A stretch of DNA of 48,818 nt from Bacteroidales bacterium (GCA_016290215.1 JAEETH010000021.1:1-48818); one strand, 5' to 3'. Shown: positions 1 through 11,900, counted from the first letter of the stretch. The notes: generated from the letters alone by a model not told the origin. Translations and numbers: made by a program.

Positions 1-583
1 AACCGGGCAGGAAGGCTTCGAGGCCGAACACTTCGACGATGAGACCACCCTTGGTGCGGCTCTTGACGTAACCGTTGACGATTTCGCCACTTTCGTAAGC
101 TTCGTTGACGCGATCCCACGACTTGAGCAGCTGGGCTTTCTTGTGAGACAGGATGAGTTGGCCGTTAGGACCTTCTTGGTTCTCAACGTAGACTTCCACC
201 TTGTCGCCCACCTTCAGGTTGGGGTTGGTGCGGAATTCAGCAACAGGGATAACACCATCCGACTTGAAGCCGATGTTGACGACCACTTCGCGCTCGGTGA
301 TGGCCACCACGGTGCCTTCGATGACCTCATGGTCAGCGATTTGGTTCATGGTACCAGCATAACGCTCTTCAAGGTTCTTGCGTTCGTCAGCCGAATAGTT
401 GTCGAACTTCTTGTGCGATGAGGTCCAGTCGAAGTCCTCGGCGGGAACCGGTTTCGGTCTCGGGGCTTTGGGGGCCTTCTTTACGGGAGCTTCCTCTTTG
501 GGAGTTTCCATGACTTGGGTTTCTTCAACGGCCTTTTCTTCTACTGGCATGGCCTCGTTGATGATGTTTTCGTTTTCTGCCAT
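1..583 (-). CDS. rpsA: 30S ribosomal protein S1, N-terminal part (runs off the window)
   Basis: S1 is the mRNA-binding protein of the small ribosomal subunit, built from repeated S1 (OB-fold) RNA-binding domains. Translating the minus strand from the ATG at 583 gives an acidic, low-complexity N-terminus (MAENENIINEA) with a Pro/Lys-rich stretch, then S1-domain sequence: EGTVVAITEREVVVNIGFKS followed by DGVIPVAEF, and a second domain beginning NGYVKSRTKGGLIVEVFG. The reading frame stays open to base 1, so about 194 residues are present and the C-terminal S1 domains lie outside. The acidic extension before the first S1 domain is usual in Bacteroidota S1 proteins as I recall them. The gene has its own promoter just after the upstream protease gene and a leader of about 125 nt, long enough for the autogenous control known for S1 in other bacteria, though I cannot show that here. 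Confidence 0.95.
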   Translation of the reverse strand, partial: MAENENIINEAMPVEEKAVEETQVMETPKEEAPVKKAPKAPRPKPVPAEDFDWTSSHKKFDNYSADERKNLEERYAGTMNQIADHEVIEGTVVAITEREVVVNIGFKSDGVIPVAEFRTNPNLKVGDKVEVYVENQEGPNGQLILSHKKAQLLKSWDRVNEAYESGEIVNGYVKSRTKGGLIVEVFGLEAFLPG

Positions 584-711
584 TTTTTAATTTTTGTTTT
601 TGTTGTACCCGCAGGCGTTCCAGAACCCCACCGCGAGGAGGTTAAACTTTTGATTTACAACTCAAACCGCTGATGTTGCCATCATTCTGGATGGCGGCTT
701 GAATTGGCCTG

Positions 712-719
712 CAAAGATA
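712..719 (-). promoter_or_regulatory. -7 promoter box for rpsA
   Basis: On the minus strand this reads TATCTTTG, an exact TAnnTTTG box, and starts 4 nt after the TAA stop of the C25 protease gene. It would start transcription about 125 nt upstream of the rpsA ATG. The -33 element is not clear. Confidence 0.6.
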
Positions 720-723
720 GGAA

Positions 724-3700
724 TTATTTTCTTAAATTCTGCAATTTCAACGATTTATTTTTTATGCTTATCGTTTGTCTCTTGCTCTTGGCCATTGGCG
801 TAGTACTGAACATCAACACCTCACCATCCTCATTAGCAACAACAAAGATGCCCTCCATTGGCAAAACGTAATCGCGCTCGGCTAATTCTATCCTGCTACC
901 ATCGGCACTCATCACATAGAACTCACGGTCGATGTAGGCTCTCTCATTGAAGGGATTGCCCACAAGGTTCCAGCCCGCCGTTTCGCCTTCGCCGGTTTTG
1001 TGCAAGATGACGCTTCCATCACCGTTGTACGGTGTGCCCGTGAAGTTGAGCATGAGCGTGTCGCTATTGGCATAGAGATACCCCTTCCCTGCTTCAAGAT
1101 GGAAAGCTTCGTCCTTATGGTTGAGCCATTCCTTCTCAGCCTCACCATATTGATAAAGGTCATAAACGTTGGCCAACATATCCTCCACCTCTTCGGGATT
1201 AATCTCCTCGAAAGGCACGGCAATGAGATAATAACCTCCACCGGTTGTAAAGGCATTGATTGTCTTGGTGACAGCTTGCTGCATCGAAATGCCAAGAAGA
1301 ATGTGGTTCTTCACCGACAAGATAGCATTGGCATTCGGATTCCAACTGGTGGCACCTGAAGTGGTCGGAGGTGACATCGGGTTATAGTTGGTGATGGAGC
1401 TGTACGAATAGATGGCTTGACTTGTACTTGTATTGTAAACGGAACAAGCCATGTAAGGTGTACTGTTGGAACTACCCGTATTGTCATCAGCTACAACGAC
1501 GAGGTTGGAAGTGCCGTCATACTCGAAAGGAGTGTCAAAAATGACGAAAGTCCAAGCATTGGAGGCCATGGTGACACTGCCACTGAACACCTTGTCGGAT
1601 TCAGCCATCGGAATCCAATCGATATTGTCACTGAAAGATGACTTCTCTGTTGTGGCTAAATAGAAATCATACGTTCGGGTTCGCTCTGCCCCTTCGTTGT
1701 AGAAAGCCATACAGGAGATGGTACCTGCTACGCCGATTTCATCCGGCGTATAGATCTGCTGACTCATGGCTTGATTGTAATAGCTGTAACTGGGCAAATA
1801 GTTATTGGTCGTTTCTCCTGTGCCTATTTCCGTAGCTTGAACGAACGTAGCCACAAAAGTTCTGTCGTTAAGAGCCACAAAACTGATTTCCAAATCATTG
1901 GAGATTATTTCATCGTTCTCGGTCCAACCGATGAAAAAGTAGCCCGTATTCGCAGTAGCCGTGATCGTACAAGTCTCGCCGAAACTATACACGCCACCAC
2001 CCGTCAAGGTTCCTCCTTGGGCAGGATTGGCGCTCACCGTGATGTTGATGGGGTCGGTTGATGGAGCTGCTTTAGTAATACGGATTTGGTTCTTCACGTT
2101 CATGATGGTCCCATAATATGTCGAAGTATTCATCGGGTCGTAGTCCGTGCTTTCGCTAAAGGCGCGGATAGCCTGGCTTGGAGCATCAAACACGCGGCAT
2201 TTCATGCCACCACTGGTCGAAGTCGTGTGGTCGTCGGCAACAAGCACCACATTGGATGTACCGTCATAGAGGAATGCAGGATTCAATGTGATAAACGTCC
2301 AATCATTGGCCACCATGGTGACTTCTCCACTAAACACTTTGTCGGCAGCGGAAATGGTTTCCCAATCCCTGTTTCCGGCGAAGGCACTTTTCGAGGTGGC
2401 CTTCATGTAGAAGTCGTAGTGACGGGTCTTCGCCGTGCCGCCGTTATAGAAGGCAATACTGGTGATAACGCCGGCACCGCCCAATTCCTCAACGGTGTAA
2501 ATCTGTTCGGAAAGCGTGTTTTTGTACAAACTGATACTCGGAAGGTATTCATTCGTCGCATCGCCACCATCGCCAATCTCGACGCCCTCAACGAAGTTGG
2601 CCACCAAGTCCACATCGGTTGTCACATCGAATGAATAGGAAACGCTGTAGGAAACCACTTCGCCATTTTGGGTCCAATTGGTGAAGAGATAACCCTCAGC
2701 AGGCGTGGCCGTCACGGTGCAGCTCGCCCCATAATGGAACTCACCGCTGCCAACGACCGTGCCATGCGCATCATCATCGGGATAAGCAGTGACGAAGAAG
2801 GTCTGGTAAACCATGGCGCAGTCGCAGTCGAACTCATAGAGGACACCAGAAGATGGGGTGCCACTCGATTGATAGACCAACATATCGCCATCGTATTTCA
2901 CGACAAACGAACATTCACTGGCCATACTCGCTGAATGCCAGGTCAACGTCACATGAACGCCGTGACCTATTTCCAACTCATAAAGCGCGCCGCCGCCTCT
3001 TTCAATGGTCAACTCTTGGGCTTGGCTACCGTCGTCAAAAGAAACAATCAACTTGTTCCCATTCCATCCGTCACCGTAGGAGTCACTAAGCTCGAATACG
3101 ACTTTACAGGAGTTTTTCAATGTCTCATTGGCTTGCACCTCAAGTCCACCATCAGCCGTCATAGTGAAATTGACAGGGATTTGCTCGTCCTCGGGACAAT
3201 CAGCCGAAATAGTGGCCGTGAATTGGCAAACCACCTCTTCATCAATAGCAATAGTACCCACATTGACCGATGGATTGGAGATGTCGATATAGCTATTGGA
3301 AGAACTCATCGTGACCACGGCATTGTTGGCTTGGTAATGGCCTCTGTTCTTGAACTTGGCGGTCACGGTAATCGTTTCGCCTGGAACAAAACTGCCATCC
3401 CATTTCATGCTTTGATAGGCCAATACTGCTTCGTTGGCGGTGACAACGATATTGCCTTCCCAGCGATGCTCCCCGTTGACTGCGGCATAGTGGAGGGTCA
3501 ACTCCGTGCCATCGGCCACACCTTGGGCAATGAGGAACTTGAAACCGCTTGCGGTCGTCATGGTCTCAGGGGCCAAAGCATCAAATGTACTGGTTTCATC
3601 AACAATGATAACATCGGAATTTGTCGAAGTCAAGGTGACAGTGGTGATGCCTGCCGTGGTCTCAGTGCCCGTATTCTTGAAATTGAGACTCAAATCAATG

Positions 3701-5817
3701 GTGTCGCCGACATGAGCAAGGGTTGGAGTATAGCTGTCGACAGAAATATAAGGTCCTTCAACGATTGAAGACGGAATGGTGGTAATATAAGGAATGCGCT
3801 GAGGAGCGGTCACACAAATGGTGACATTGCAATTCGTATGGACTGGAGTAACGGGAACGTAGGCCCTACCCGACTCATCCACAAGCGAGGTACCGATAAG
3901 CTCGCCATCCACGCTGATAGCCACGTATGACCCTGCGACGGCGTTCACCTCAAAGGATTCCCAACCTATAGGAAAGACATGCATGTGGCTCACGTTGTTG
4001 ACGGTTGGTTGCACTCGATAAGGCATGATGGAACCATCGCCCAACACATGATAGCCTTCCCAATAATAAAGCGGGTTGCAATGGACGCTATATCCAAGCG
4101 CGCGGGCGGCATTACCAGCGAGATTGCCAGCATAAAGAATGGCGCAAACAGTGTTGTAGGCGTCATTTCTCCAAATGGCATCATAACTGCCCATCGTAGT
4201 CTGTTCAAAGGTCGGCATGACGCCAAGTTGACCCGTCGAGAGGTTCGTGTTGACGGTCGTGGCACCCACACCAAAGTAATAGTCGTTATACCAAGTCGTG
4301 GGAGGGCAGGAACCGATATAGGCGTAAGCACCTTTGTTCGCGGCACGAGTCAACACTTCTCCGTAACAGGGGGATTCGTTATAGCCCCAGTTTCCGGTTC
4401 TGCAGCAGTTGCCCATGGCAAGGAAATACTTGTGCTCATTGGTCAGATTGTTGACATCGTCAACGGAAAACAACGGGTCTAACCAGGCAGTTTCGCTACC
4501 ATGTGCCGTGTAGTTGGCAAAGCCCACACCAGAGTTCAGATAATCGTAACAGCCGTCAAAGATGCCATGGCTGAACTCATTGACATTGGTGAAGCCATGT
4601 TCGGCATTGTAATAATAGTTGGTGGCATACCAAACCGTAGGACGACCGACGATAATGTCCCAACCCGTGTTGTCATAGCCAGCCACAAAAAGCACGTTGT
4701 TCAAATAGCTCGGATCGGGCATGGTGTATTGCTCGTATTCCATGCCTTTATTGAGCATAGCCGTCATCTCACCAACGGTCTCGGCGGAAAGACGGCTGTG
4801 GAGCATGTCAGGGAACTGGTCTCCGTCCACGCTGGAGTAATAAAGGTCAGTAACGAAGCCCGTCTTGGTCCCGATGCCCGAGTTCACCACTTGGGCTTGG
4901 TCACCCATAATCATCAAGAAGGTGGGCGCATCTTGGGCGTATTTTTCTTGGATGAAACTCTTAATTTCTTCAGCAGTAGTGCCGATGACATCGGTATAAT
5001 TCACATCCACATAAATGCCCTTCAAGGTCTTCCAAGACACCCAATTCTGGATGCAGTTCTCGAACATACGGTTGGCAATGACCAACATCTTCACGGGAGC
5101 GGACCAAAGGTCGGGGTGGTCTTCGTAAACGCCTCTGACCGCTCGACCGTTGAACAATTGGTCATAAATCCCTGAATAATAAGGGCTGTATGTCTTGACC
5201 AGCATATCCTCAGTGGCGCGAGTGTCGGCACCATCGAAGCTAACCTCCACCTCAATGTCGTTAAACACACGGATTTTGTTGTTGACAGGGTCATAGCTGA
5301 CCGGCTCAACAGTCATTTGCCCCACCTGAATGCCACGCATGGTGCCATCAATGCCCACCTTGGCCAAAGGCTCCGAGCGGAGGCCACGGGTTTGATAGGC
5401 GGCTTCATTATAAATAAATGGAACTTCTTCTTGGTCTTTCCAAACCTCAGGTTGACGCGGCGACAGCCGGTGAACGCCATATTCCTCAAGGTCGTAATCC
5501 ATCGTGGAATAATGGGTCACCCGAATGTTAGGCGTAGCACCGAAAGGCACGGCGATAAGCTCGTTCACGACGGGAATCTGAGGGTCGCCCTCGTTGCCGC
5601 CGATGACGGTATTGGGCATGGTGAGCATGGAGAAAACGCCACGCTCAGTACTCACGTCGTTAGCCTCAAGGCCCGAAAACGAAAACGTGGCCTTCAGACT
5701 CGTCATGTCACTTTTCTCGCATTCGGCTTTGTCGACCGAACGCAGCTGAATCTTTTGCTGCGCCATAACACCAAGGCTTAGCATCAGGGAAAGCAGGATA
5801 AAAAATGTTTTTTTCAT
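724..5817 (-). CDS. Gingipain-like C25 cysteine protease with bacterial repeats, C-terminally short copy
   Basis: Secreted cysteine endopeptidase of the gingipain (C25) family, 1697 residues. The reading frame extends upstream to 5943, but the ATG at 5817 gives a clean signal peptide (MKKTFFILLSLMLSLGVMAQ). Order: signal peptide 1-19; gingipain propeptide about 20-235; catalytic domain about 240-610 with the His of HGSETAW (His439) and the Cys pair of MGNCC (471/472); an Ig-like domain about 630-720; CARDB-like modules; then two InlB-type repeats (core NWTQNGEVVS) alternating with two copies of a module starting YLPS...QIYTxxEXG; last a domain with GWNLVGNPFN. It is a tandem paralogue of the gene at 5981-12553 but stops at LKLQNLRK, where the paralogue continues about 130 residues. 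That missing end may be the export or sorting module, so localisation of this copy is uncertain. It lies behind a terminator and has its own promoter box. Confidence 0.9.
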   Translation of the reverse strand: MKKTFFILLSLMLSLGVMAQQKIQLRSVDKAECEKSDMTSLKATFSFSGLEANDVSTERGVFSMLTMPNTVIGGNEGDPQIPVVNELIAVPFGATPNIRVTHYSTMDYDLEEYGVHRLSPRQPEVWKDQEEVPFIYNEAAYQTRGLRSEPLAKVGIDGTMRGIQVGQMTVEPVSYDPVNNKIRVFNDIEVEVSFDGADTRATEDMLVKTYSPYYSGIYDQLFNGRAVRGVYEDHPDLWSAPVKMLVIANRMFENCIQNWVSWKTLKGIYVDVNYTDVIGTTAEEIKSFIQEKYAQDAPTFLMIMGDQAQVVNSGIGTKTGFVTDLYYSSVDGDQFPDMLHSRLSAETVGEMTAMLNKGMEYEQYTMPDPSYLNNVLFVAGYDNTGWDIIVGRPTVWYATNYYYNAEHGFTNVNEFSHGIFDGCYDYLNSGVGFANYTAHGSETAWLDPLFSVDDVNNLTNEHKYFLAMGNCCRTGNWGYNESPCYGEVLTRAANKGAYAYIGSCPPTTWYNDYYFGVGATTVNTNLSTGQLGVMPTFEQTTMGSYDAIWRNDAYNTVCAILYAGNLAGNAARALGYSVHCNPLYYWEGYHVLGDGSIMPYRVQPTVNNVSHMHVFPIGWESFEVNAVAGSYVAISVDGELIGTSLVDESGRAYVPVTPVHTNCNVTICVTAPQRIPYITTIPSSIVEGPYISVDSYTPTLAHVGDTIDLSLNFKNTGTETTAGITTVTLTSTNSDVIIVDETSTFDALAPETMTTASGFKFLIAQGVADGTELTLHYAAVNGEHRWEGNIVVTANEAVLAYQSMKWDGSFVPGETITVTAKFKNRGHYQANNAVVTMSSSNSYIDISNPSVNVGTIAIDEEVVCQFTATISADCPEDEQIPVNFTMTADGGLEVQANETLKNSCKVVFELSDSYGDGWNGNKLIVSFDDGSQAQELTIERGGGALYELEIGHGVHVTLTWHSASMASECSFVVKYDGDMLVYQSSGTPSSGVLYEFDCDCAMVYQTFFVTAYPDDDAHGTVVGSGEFHYGASCTVTATPAEGYLFTNWTQNGEVVSYSVSYSFDVTTDVDLVANFVEGVEIGDGGDATNEYLPSISLYKNTLSEQIYTVEELGGAGVITSIAFYNGGTAKTRHYDFYMKATSKSAFAGNRDWETISAADKVFSGEVTMVANDWTFITLNPAFLYDGTSNVVLVADDHTTSTSGGMKCRVFDAPSQAIRAFSESTDYDPMNTSTYYGTIMNVKNQIRITKAAPSTDPINITVSANPAQGGTLTGGGVYSFGETCTITATANTGYFFIGWTENDEIISNDLEISFVALNDRTFVATFVQATEIGTGETTNNYLPSYSYYNQAMSQQIYTPDEIGVAGTISCMAFYNEGAERTRTYDFYLATTEKSSFSDNIDWIPMAESDKVFSGSVTMASNAWTFVIFDTPFEYDGTSNLVVVADDNTGSSNSTPYMACSVYNTSTSQAIYSYSSITNYNPMSPPTTSGATSWNPNANAILSVKNHILLGISMQQAVTKTINAFTTGGGYYLIAVPFEEINPEEVEDMLANVYDLYQYGEAEKEWLNHKDEAFHLEAGKGYLYANSDTLMLNFTGTPYNGDGSVILHKTGEGETAGWNLVGNPFNERAYIDREFYVMSADGSRIELAERDYVLPMEGIFVVANEDGEVLMFSTTPMAKSKRQTISIKNKSLKLQNLRK

Positions 5818-5857
5818 GTTGTATGGTTTAAATAATGATAACCCATCAAAAGGGCTG

Positions 5858-5865
5858 CAAAAGTA
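5858..5865 (-). promoter_or_regulatory. -7 promoter box for the short C25 protease
   Basis: Minus strand reads TACTTTTG followed by CAG, matching TAnnTTTG, about 40 nt upstream of the ATG at 5817. It supports that start over the longer open frame to 5943. Confidence 0.55.
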
Positions 5866-5923
5866 CAAAATCCACTTAAAACCGAAGGCAATTTTGTAGC
5901 ATTTGAACCAAAAAACTGCCATT

Positions 5924-5959
5924 AAAAAACAAGAGGCACCCATCTTGGATGCCTCTTGT
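5924..5959 (-). terminator. Rho-independent terminator after the long C25 protease
   Basis: A perfect 10-bp stem (ACAAGAGGCA with TGCCTCTTGT) around an 11-nt loop is followed on the minus strand by a run of T. It sits 21 nt past the stop of the 5981-12553 gene, so the two proteases are probably separate transcription units. Confidence 0.85.
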
Positions 5960-5980
5960 CTAAAGCGTGTTACGCTTTAA

Positions 5981-8900
5981 TCATTTCGTCGTGACAAACA
6001 CCACCTTGAAGCGGTTGGGAGCGTCGGTCGTGTTGGCTTCGAAGCTATAGCTCGCTGGTCCCTGAGCCTGTCGAAGGGCCAGCAAGTCAACATCCTCACC
6101 CGTCAGCATGTCAACGAGGTGCAGATAGCTGAACTCAACATTCTCGCTGCTGAAGCTCAGCGTGTAGGTGCCGTTCTCCTTAACCTTGAAGCTGACAGGC
6201 ATCTCTCCTGCTCCATTGGCACATACCACAGCATAGTCCTTGCCATCTTGCTGGATGAAGAGCTGGGGACTGTTGCCCTTGATTTGGAACTTGGGCAGTT
6301 GTCTGCCTTCGTCGAAGCGAAGAATGGCACGGTCAAGGACAGCGCTCCCTGAGCCTATCGAAACACCGCTAGTGAGATTAACAACGAGCCTCGAGCTCTT
6401 GGCAGGAGCCTCAGTGCTGAAGGTCAAGGTCTCGCCATCGGTGTTGGCGACAACGAAGACACCTTCCATAGGATTGATATAATCCCGTTCGGCGGGCACA
6501 ATCTCGCTGCCATTGTTCATCACATAGAAGTCACGATTGATGTAAGCGGTATCATTGAAAGGATTGCCCACTAAGTTCCAGCCTGCCGTTTCGGCATCAC
6601 TGGTCTTAGTTAGCGTGACCTCACCATTGCCGTTGTAAAGGCTGTTGGCAAAAGTAAGAACGACATCACTACTGTTGGCATAGAGGTAACCCTTGCCCGC
6701 AACAAGGTTTACGAATCCATTGTCGGGATTCTTGTAGTTGATCCATTCCAGCTCTTGGCTCTCATCGAAGGCGTAGAGGTCGTATGTATTGTCAAGCATG
6801 TGCTCCACCTCATCGGGAGAAACTACTCCGACCGGGAATGCAAGGAGATAATAGCCTCCGTCGGGGGTATAAGCATTGATTTCCTTAGTGAACTCCACAG
6901 CCTCGAAAGTGGTGAAGAATACGATGTCGCTCCATTCGGTTGTGTTGTCACCGCAAATTCCCTGCACTCTCGCACAATAAGCAGTGGCGGGGGTGAGACC
7001 TGTGAAGGTATGTTCGGCATTCCCAACAGTGACAGGATCTTCCCAGATGACCTCTAATGTTTTCATCTCTACATTGTCAATGGCAAAGTAGTCTCCAGCA
7101 GGATTCACGGAGCCATCCTTGGTGTAGGACCAGGTGAAAGTATGTTCGCCAGCAGTGACATCGTAGACGTAATGGTTCCAGCCACTGATGTTTGCACCAG
7201 CGGTGAGTTGTGTCGTCTCATCAATGACGAAGTCGCAATGATCCCAATAGGTATTTGTTCCTTCACCTTTACATTCGGCATCGAATTCGATTGTACCGTC
7301 CGCAGGGAAGGACATCGTAACCGAAATGCTGGATGTTGAATTTGTATAACCAGCATTGCTGCTTTGGATATGACCATTAACGACTATCCATGCATAACTG
7401 GAATTGTTGTCCCAATCGGAGGGGATTCCATTGTCAAAGCTCTCGTTAATTTGGAAAGCAGAATTACCCAACTGCACGACATAGCTATCGTTGTAATCAC
7501 CCCATGTCACCGTGGCTGCACTTGCCGTAATGTCGTTGACTTCCACATTCTGAGGAATCGGGCAGGCATCAAGAGTTGTGATGGTGATGGCGTTGCTCAA
7601 CAGGTTTTCGTCGCAAGCGGGACGCACCATAATCGTATATTGGGTTTCGGGTTCAAGTCCCTCCAAGATGAAATCTTCGTTGGTGTCGGCTTCGACGGCA
7701 GTGCCGTTATAAATCACATACCATTGTTCGGAAATGCCGTACTCTGCCCAGCTCAACCTAACAAAGTCGGGGCCGACTTCCGTGGCAGTGAGCTGCGAGG
7801 GAGCCATACAATCGGTAAACGGTTCTTTGGTGATACGGAGTTGGTTCTTCACCGAAAGCACATCATGATACTCCGTACTACCAGAGTTACCATAAGAGGT
7901 CGGAGGCATCATCGGATTGTAGATTATCCCATCGGAATAGGCATAAATGGCCTGACTCGGAGCATCGAACACGAGGCAGGACATGTGAGGTGAAGAAGTA
8001 TAAGCCGTGTTTTTATTGGTCACAAGGACGACATTGGAAGTGCCATCGTACGCAAACGGAGTGCTAAACACAATGGTTGTCCAATCGTTGGCAACCATGA
8101 CGACCCTGCCGCTGAACACCTTGTCGGCTTCAGTCACAGCTTCCCAGTCGGTATCGCTTGAGAATAGGGCTTTTTCTGTGGGTTTCATGTAGAACTCGTA
8201 GTCGAGGGTTTTCTCGGCACCACCGTTAAAGAAGGCGATGCTGGTGATAAGGCCTGCATCACCCAATTCTTCCGGAGTGTAAATCTGCTCGGTAAGGGAA
8301 TTGTTGTAATAGTTGTAGCTCGGAAGGTAAGAGTTCGTTTCATCACCGCCGCCGATTACGTCGCCCGTGGCAAAATGGGCCACCAGATTCACGTCGTTTT
8401 CAACCACGAAGGAATAGGTAGCAGATGTGGAAACCACCACTCCATCAATCGTCCAATTCAAGAAGTAATAACCCATGGCTGGCAGGGCGGTCAAAACGCA
8501 AGTTTGGCCATACGCATACTCTCCAACGCCCTCCACCGTACCCGCATTGGCAGGATTGACGCTGGCCGAGACGTAGAGACTACCAACAAAGTTGGCCACC
8601 AAGTCCCTATCATCGTTGACCACGAAGGTATAGGAAGCTTCTGTGGATACCACTTCATTGTTTATGGTCCAGTTAATGAAAGTAAAGCCTTCGGCAGGCT
8701 CGGCATTAACCGTACAACTCTCGCCTAACCCAAATTCACCGCCACCGCTCACAGTACCACCATTCGTAGGATTAGCGCTGACAGTAATGTTGAATTGTTC
8801 TGACGGTATAGGCTCTTTTGTTATCATGATTTGGTTCTTCACAGCCAAAACCGCTCCCGTGTAGCTCGTGGGAGCATACGGGTCGTAGTCGTCGTTATCT

Positions 8901-11900
8901 CTGTAAGCGCGGAGAGCTTGGCTTGAGGCGTCAAACACACGACATGTCATGTGAGGTGAGCTGCTATAGTCACCCGTATTATCATCGGCCACCAACACCA
9001 CATTGGAAGCGCCAACATAGACGAACGGTGTGGTGAAGGTAATGAACGTCCATTCATTAGCAGCCATGGTCACCTCACCGCTGAACACCTTGTCGGCTTC
9101 GGTCACAACTATCCAATCGGCAGAGCCAGTGAAAGAGTCTTTCTCCGTAGCCTTCATAAAGAAGTCATAGGTACGGGTCTTCTCGGCACCACCATTATAG
9201 AAGGCAATACTGGTAATGACTCCTGGCTCACCAAGTTCTTCAGCAGTGTATATCTGCTGCGTGAGCGAATAGTCATAGTAGCTATAGCTCGGAAGGTGTT
9301 CGAGTACCGAATTGCCTCCGTCGCCGATCATGGTGCCTTCAGCAAAGTGAGCCACCAAGTTCATGTCGCTGTTGACGTTAAAGGTATAAGATATGGAAGA
9401 AGAAATCACCTCGCCATTTTGGGTCCAATTGATGAACATAAAACCATCGGCAGGCGTGGCAGTCACGGTGCAGGGTTGTCCAAAACTGAACTCTCCCCCA
9501 CCACTGACGGTGCCTTGCTCGGTATTGCTTGAAGTGGCAGTAACTGTAAAGGTCTGTGAAGCGAAGGCACAATTGCAGTCAAATTCATAAAGCACCCCCG
9601 AATTAGGATTGGTGCCTTGTGCCATTTCATAGATGGTCAAGTTGCCTTCATAACTCATAGTGAACGAGCATTCACCATCGTAAGAACCTTTAATCCAAGT
9701 AAGGGTGACATGGACTCCATTGCCAATCTCCAAGTTGTAGGTTTTCGGAGATTCTCCCGAAGCAACGGTCAAATTCTCATCAGGAGAGCCATCATCGAAG
9801 CTGACTTTTAACGTGGCGTTCCCGTCCCAACCGTCATTGAATTTGTCTTCCAGTACAAAGACTACATTACAAGCGTTCTTTAACGTCTCGTTGCCTTGTG
9901 CGTTGAGGCCGCCATTGGCAGTCATCGCGAAAGTAACAGGAATTTGGGCCGTCTCAGGGCAGTTGGCCGCAATGGTGACATTGAATTGGCATGAGACTTC
10001 TTGATTCACCCCAACAGTGCCGACATTAATCGACGAGTTATTGATTGTAATATAATCGCTGCTCGAAGTCATCGTAGCCTCGGCATTGGTGGCTTGGTAA
10101 TGACCTGTGTTCTTGAACTTGGCGGTCAAAGTGAGGGTCTCGCCAGGAGTAAAGCCGCCGTCCCATGTCATTCCTGCATATTCCAACACGGCTTCGTTGG
10201 CGGTAACAACGATATTGCCCTCGTATGTTTCGCCATCATTGACGGCTTCATAGTGCAAAGTGACGTTGGTGCCATCAGCCACACCCGAGTTGATATGGAA
10301 TGAGAAGCCACTCACAGTGGTGTTAGCATTGGCTGCCAAAACACCGAAACTGCCGTTTTCGCTGTTAAAGGTCACATTAGGATCTGAGGAAGATAAAGTG
10401 ACGGTAGTATTACCAGTGGTGGCAGCAGTACCCACGTTCTTGAAAGTGATGCTCAGGTCAGTGTCTTCGCCAACATGGGCAGCAGTGGGAGTATAGCTCT
10501 CAACCGAGATATAGGCGCCTTCAAGGGCTGCAGCGGGAACAGTTGCAATATAAGGGATACGCTGGGGAGCAGTCACGCAAATGGTGACATCGCCACCAGA
10601 AGTAACAGGAGTAATCTGCACCTGAGCCGTTCCATTGGAGCCCACCAAAGCAGTGCCAAGAAGCACACCATCCTTGCTAATGGCCACGTAGGAACCCGGA
10701 ACAGCATTCACCTCGTAAGTGTCCATGCCGATGGGAAGGATATTCATGTGGCTAACATTGTTAGCAGTAGGCTGCACACGGTAGGGCATGATGGAACCAT
10801 CGCCAATCACATGGTAAGCCTGCCAGTAATAGAGTGTTTCGCTGTGAAGCTCATATCCAAGGGCTCCTGCGGCGTTGCCAGCAAGAAGGCCGACGTAAAG
10901 AATGGAATTGACAGTGTTATACACATCATCCATCCAGATGGCGTCGTAGATGCCCATGCCCGTCTCCTCGTAGGAAGGCATGGTGCCGTCAGCACGGTTG
11001 GTCGGGCCAACGCCAAAGTAATAGTCGTTTTTCCAAGTCGTGTTGGGGCAGGATCCAATATAGGCGTAAGCACCTTTGTTCTCTGCACGCACCATGGCTT
11101 CACCAAAACAGGTTGTGCTATAACCCCAGTCACCCGACTGGCAGCAGTTGCCGATGGCAAGGAAGTACTTGTGTGCATTGGTCAGGTTTTGCACATTATT
11201 AACATTGAATTCAGGGTCAGCCCAGCTGGTCTTGCTGCCATGAGCGGTATAATTGGCAAAACCCACACCTGAGCTCAGCGGAGCGTAGCAATTGGTGTAG
11301 TCGCCATGGCTGAACTCATACACGTTGTCGAATCCATGTTCAGCGTTGTAATAATAGTTGGTGGCGTACCAAATGGTGGGACGACCTACGGTGACACCCC
11401 AGCCGCTGTCAGCACCAGCGATGAGGAGCACATTGTTCAAATAGCTCGGGTCGGGCATGGTGTATTGCTCATATTCCAAGGCTTTGTTAAGAATGGCGGT
11501 CATCTGCTCCGTGGTCTCGGCTGAGATACGGCTATGATACATATCAACGAACTCATCGCCATCAACGCTTGAATAATAAAGGTCGGCGACGCAATTGGTC
11601 TTACTGGCAGAAGTAACGCTGGGTGCCACTTGGTCCTTGTCGCCCATGATGATGAGGAAAGTAGGCGCGTCTTGGGTATATTTGTTTTGGATGAAGCTCT
11701 TGATGGCATCGGCACTTGTGCCAATATTATCGGTGTAGTTCACATCCACATAGATACCCTTCATGGTCTTCCATGCCACCCAATCCTGGATGCAATTCTC
11801 GAACATACGGTTGGCAATGACCAACATCTTCACGGGAGCTTGCCAGAGGTCGGGGTGGTCTTCATAAATCCCCCTGATGGCACGACCATTAAACAGCTGT

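Noticed and set aside
2935-3768. A 277-residue open frame on the plus strand within the protease
   Set aside because: Antisense to conserved CARDB and repeat modules of the C25 protease; no promoter and no recognisable motif.
10475-11272. A 265-residue plus-strand open frame
   Set aside because: Antisense to the catalytic and Ig-like region of the second C25 protease, where the minus frame has clear active-site motifs.
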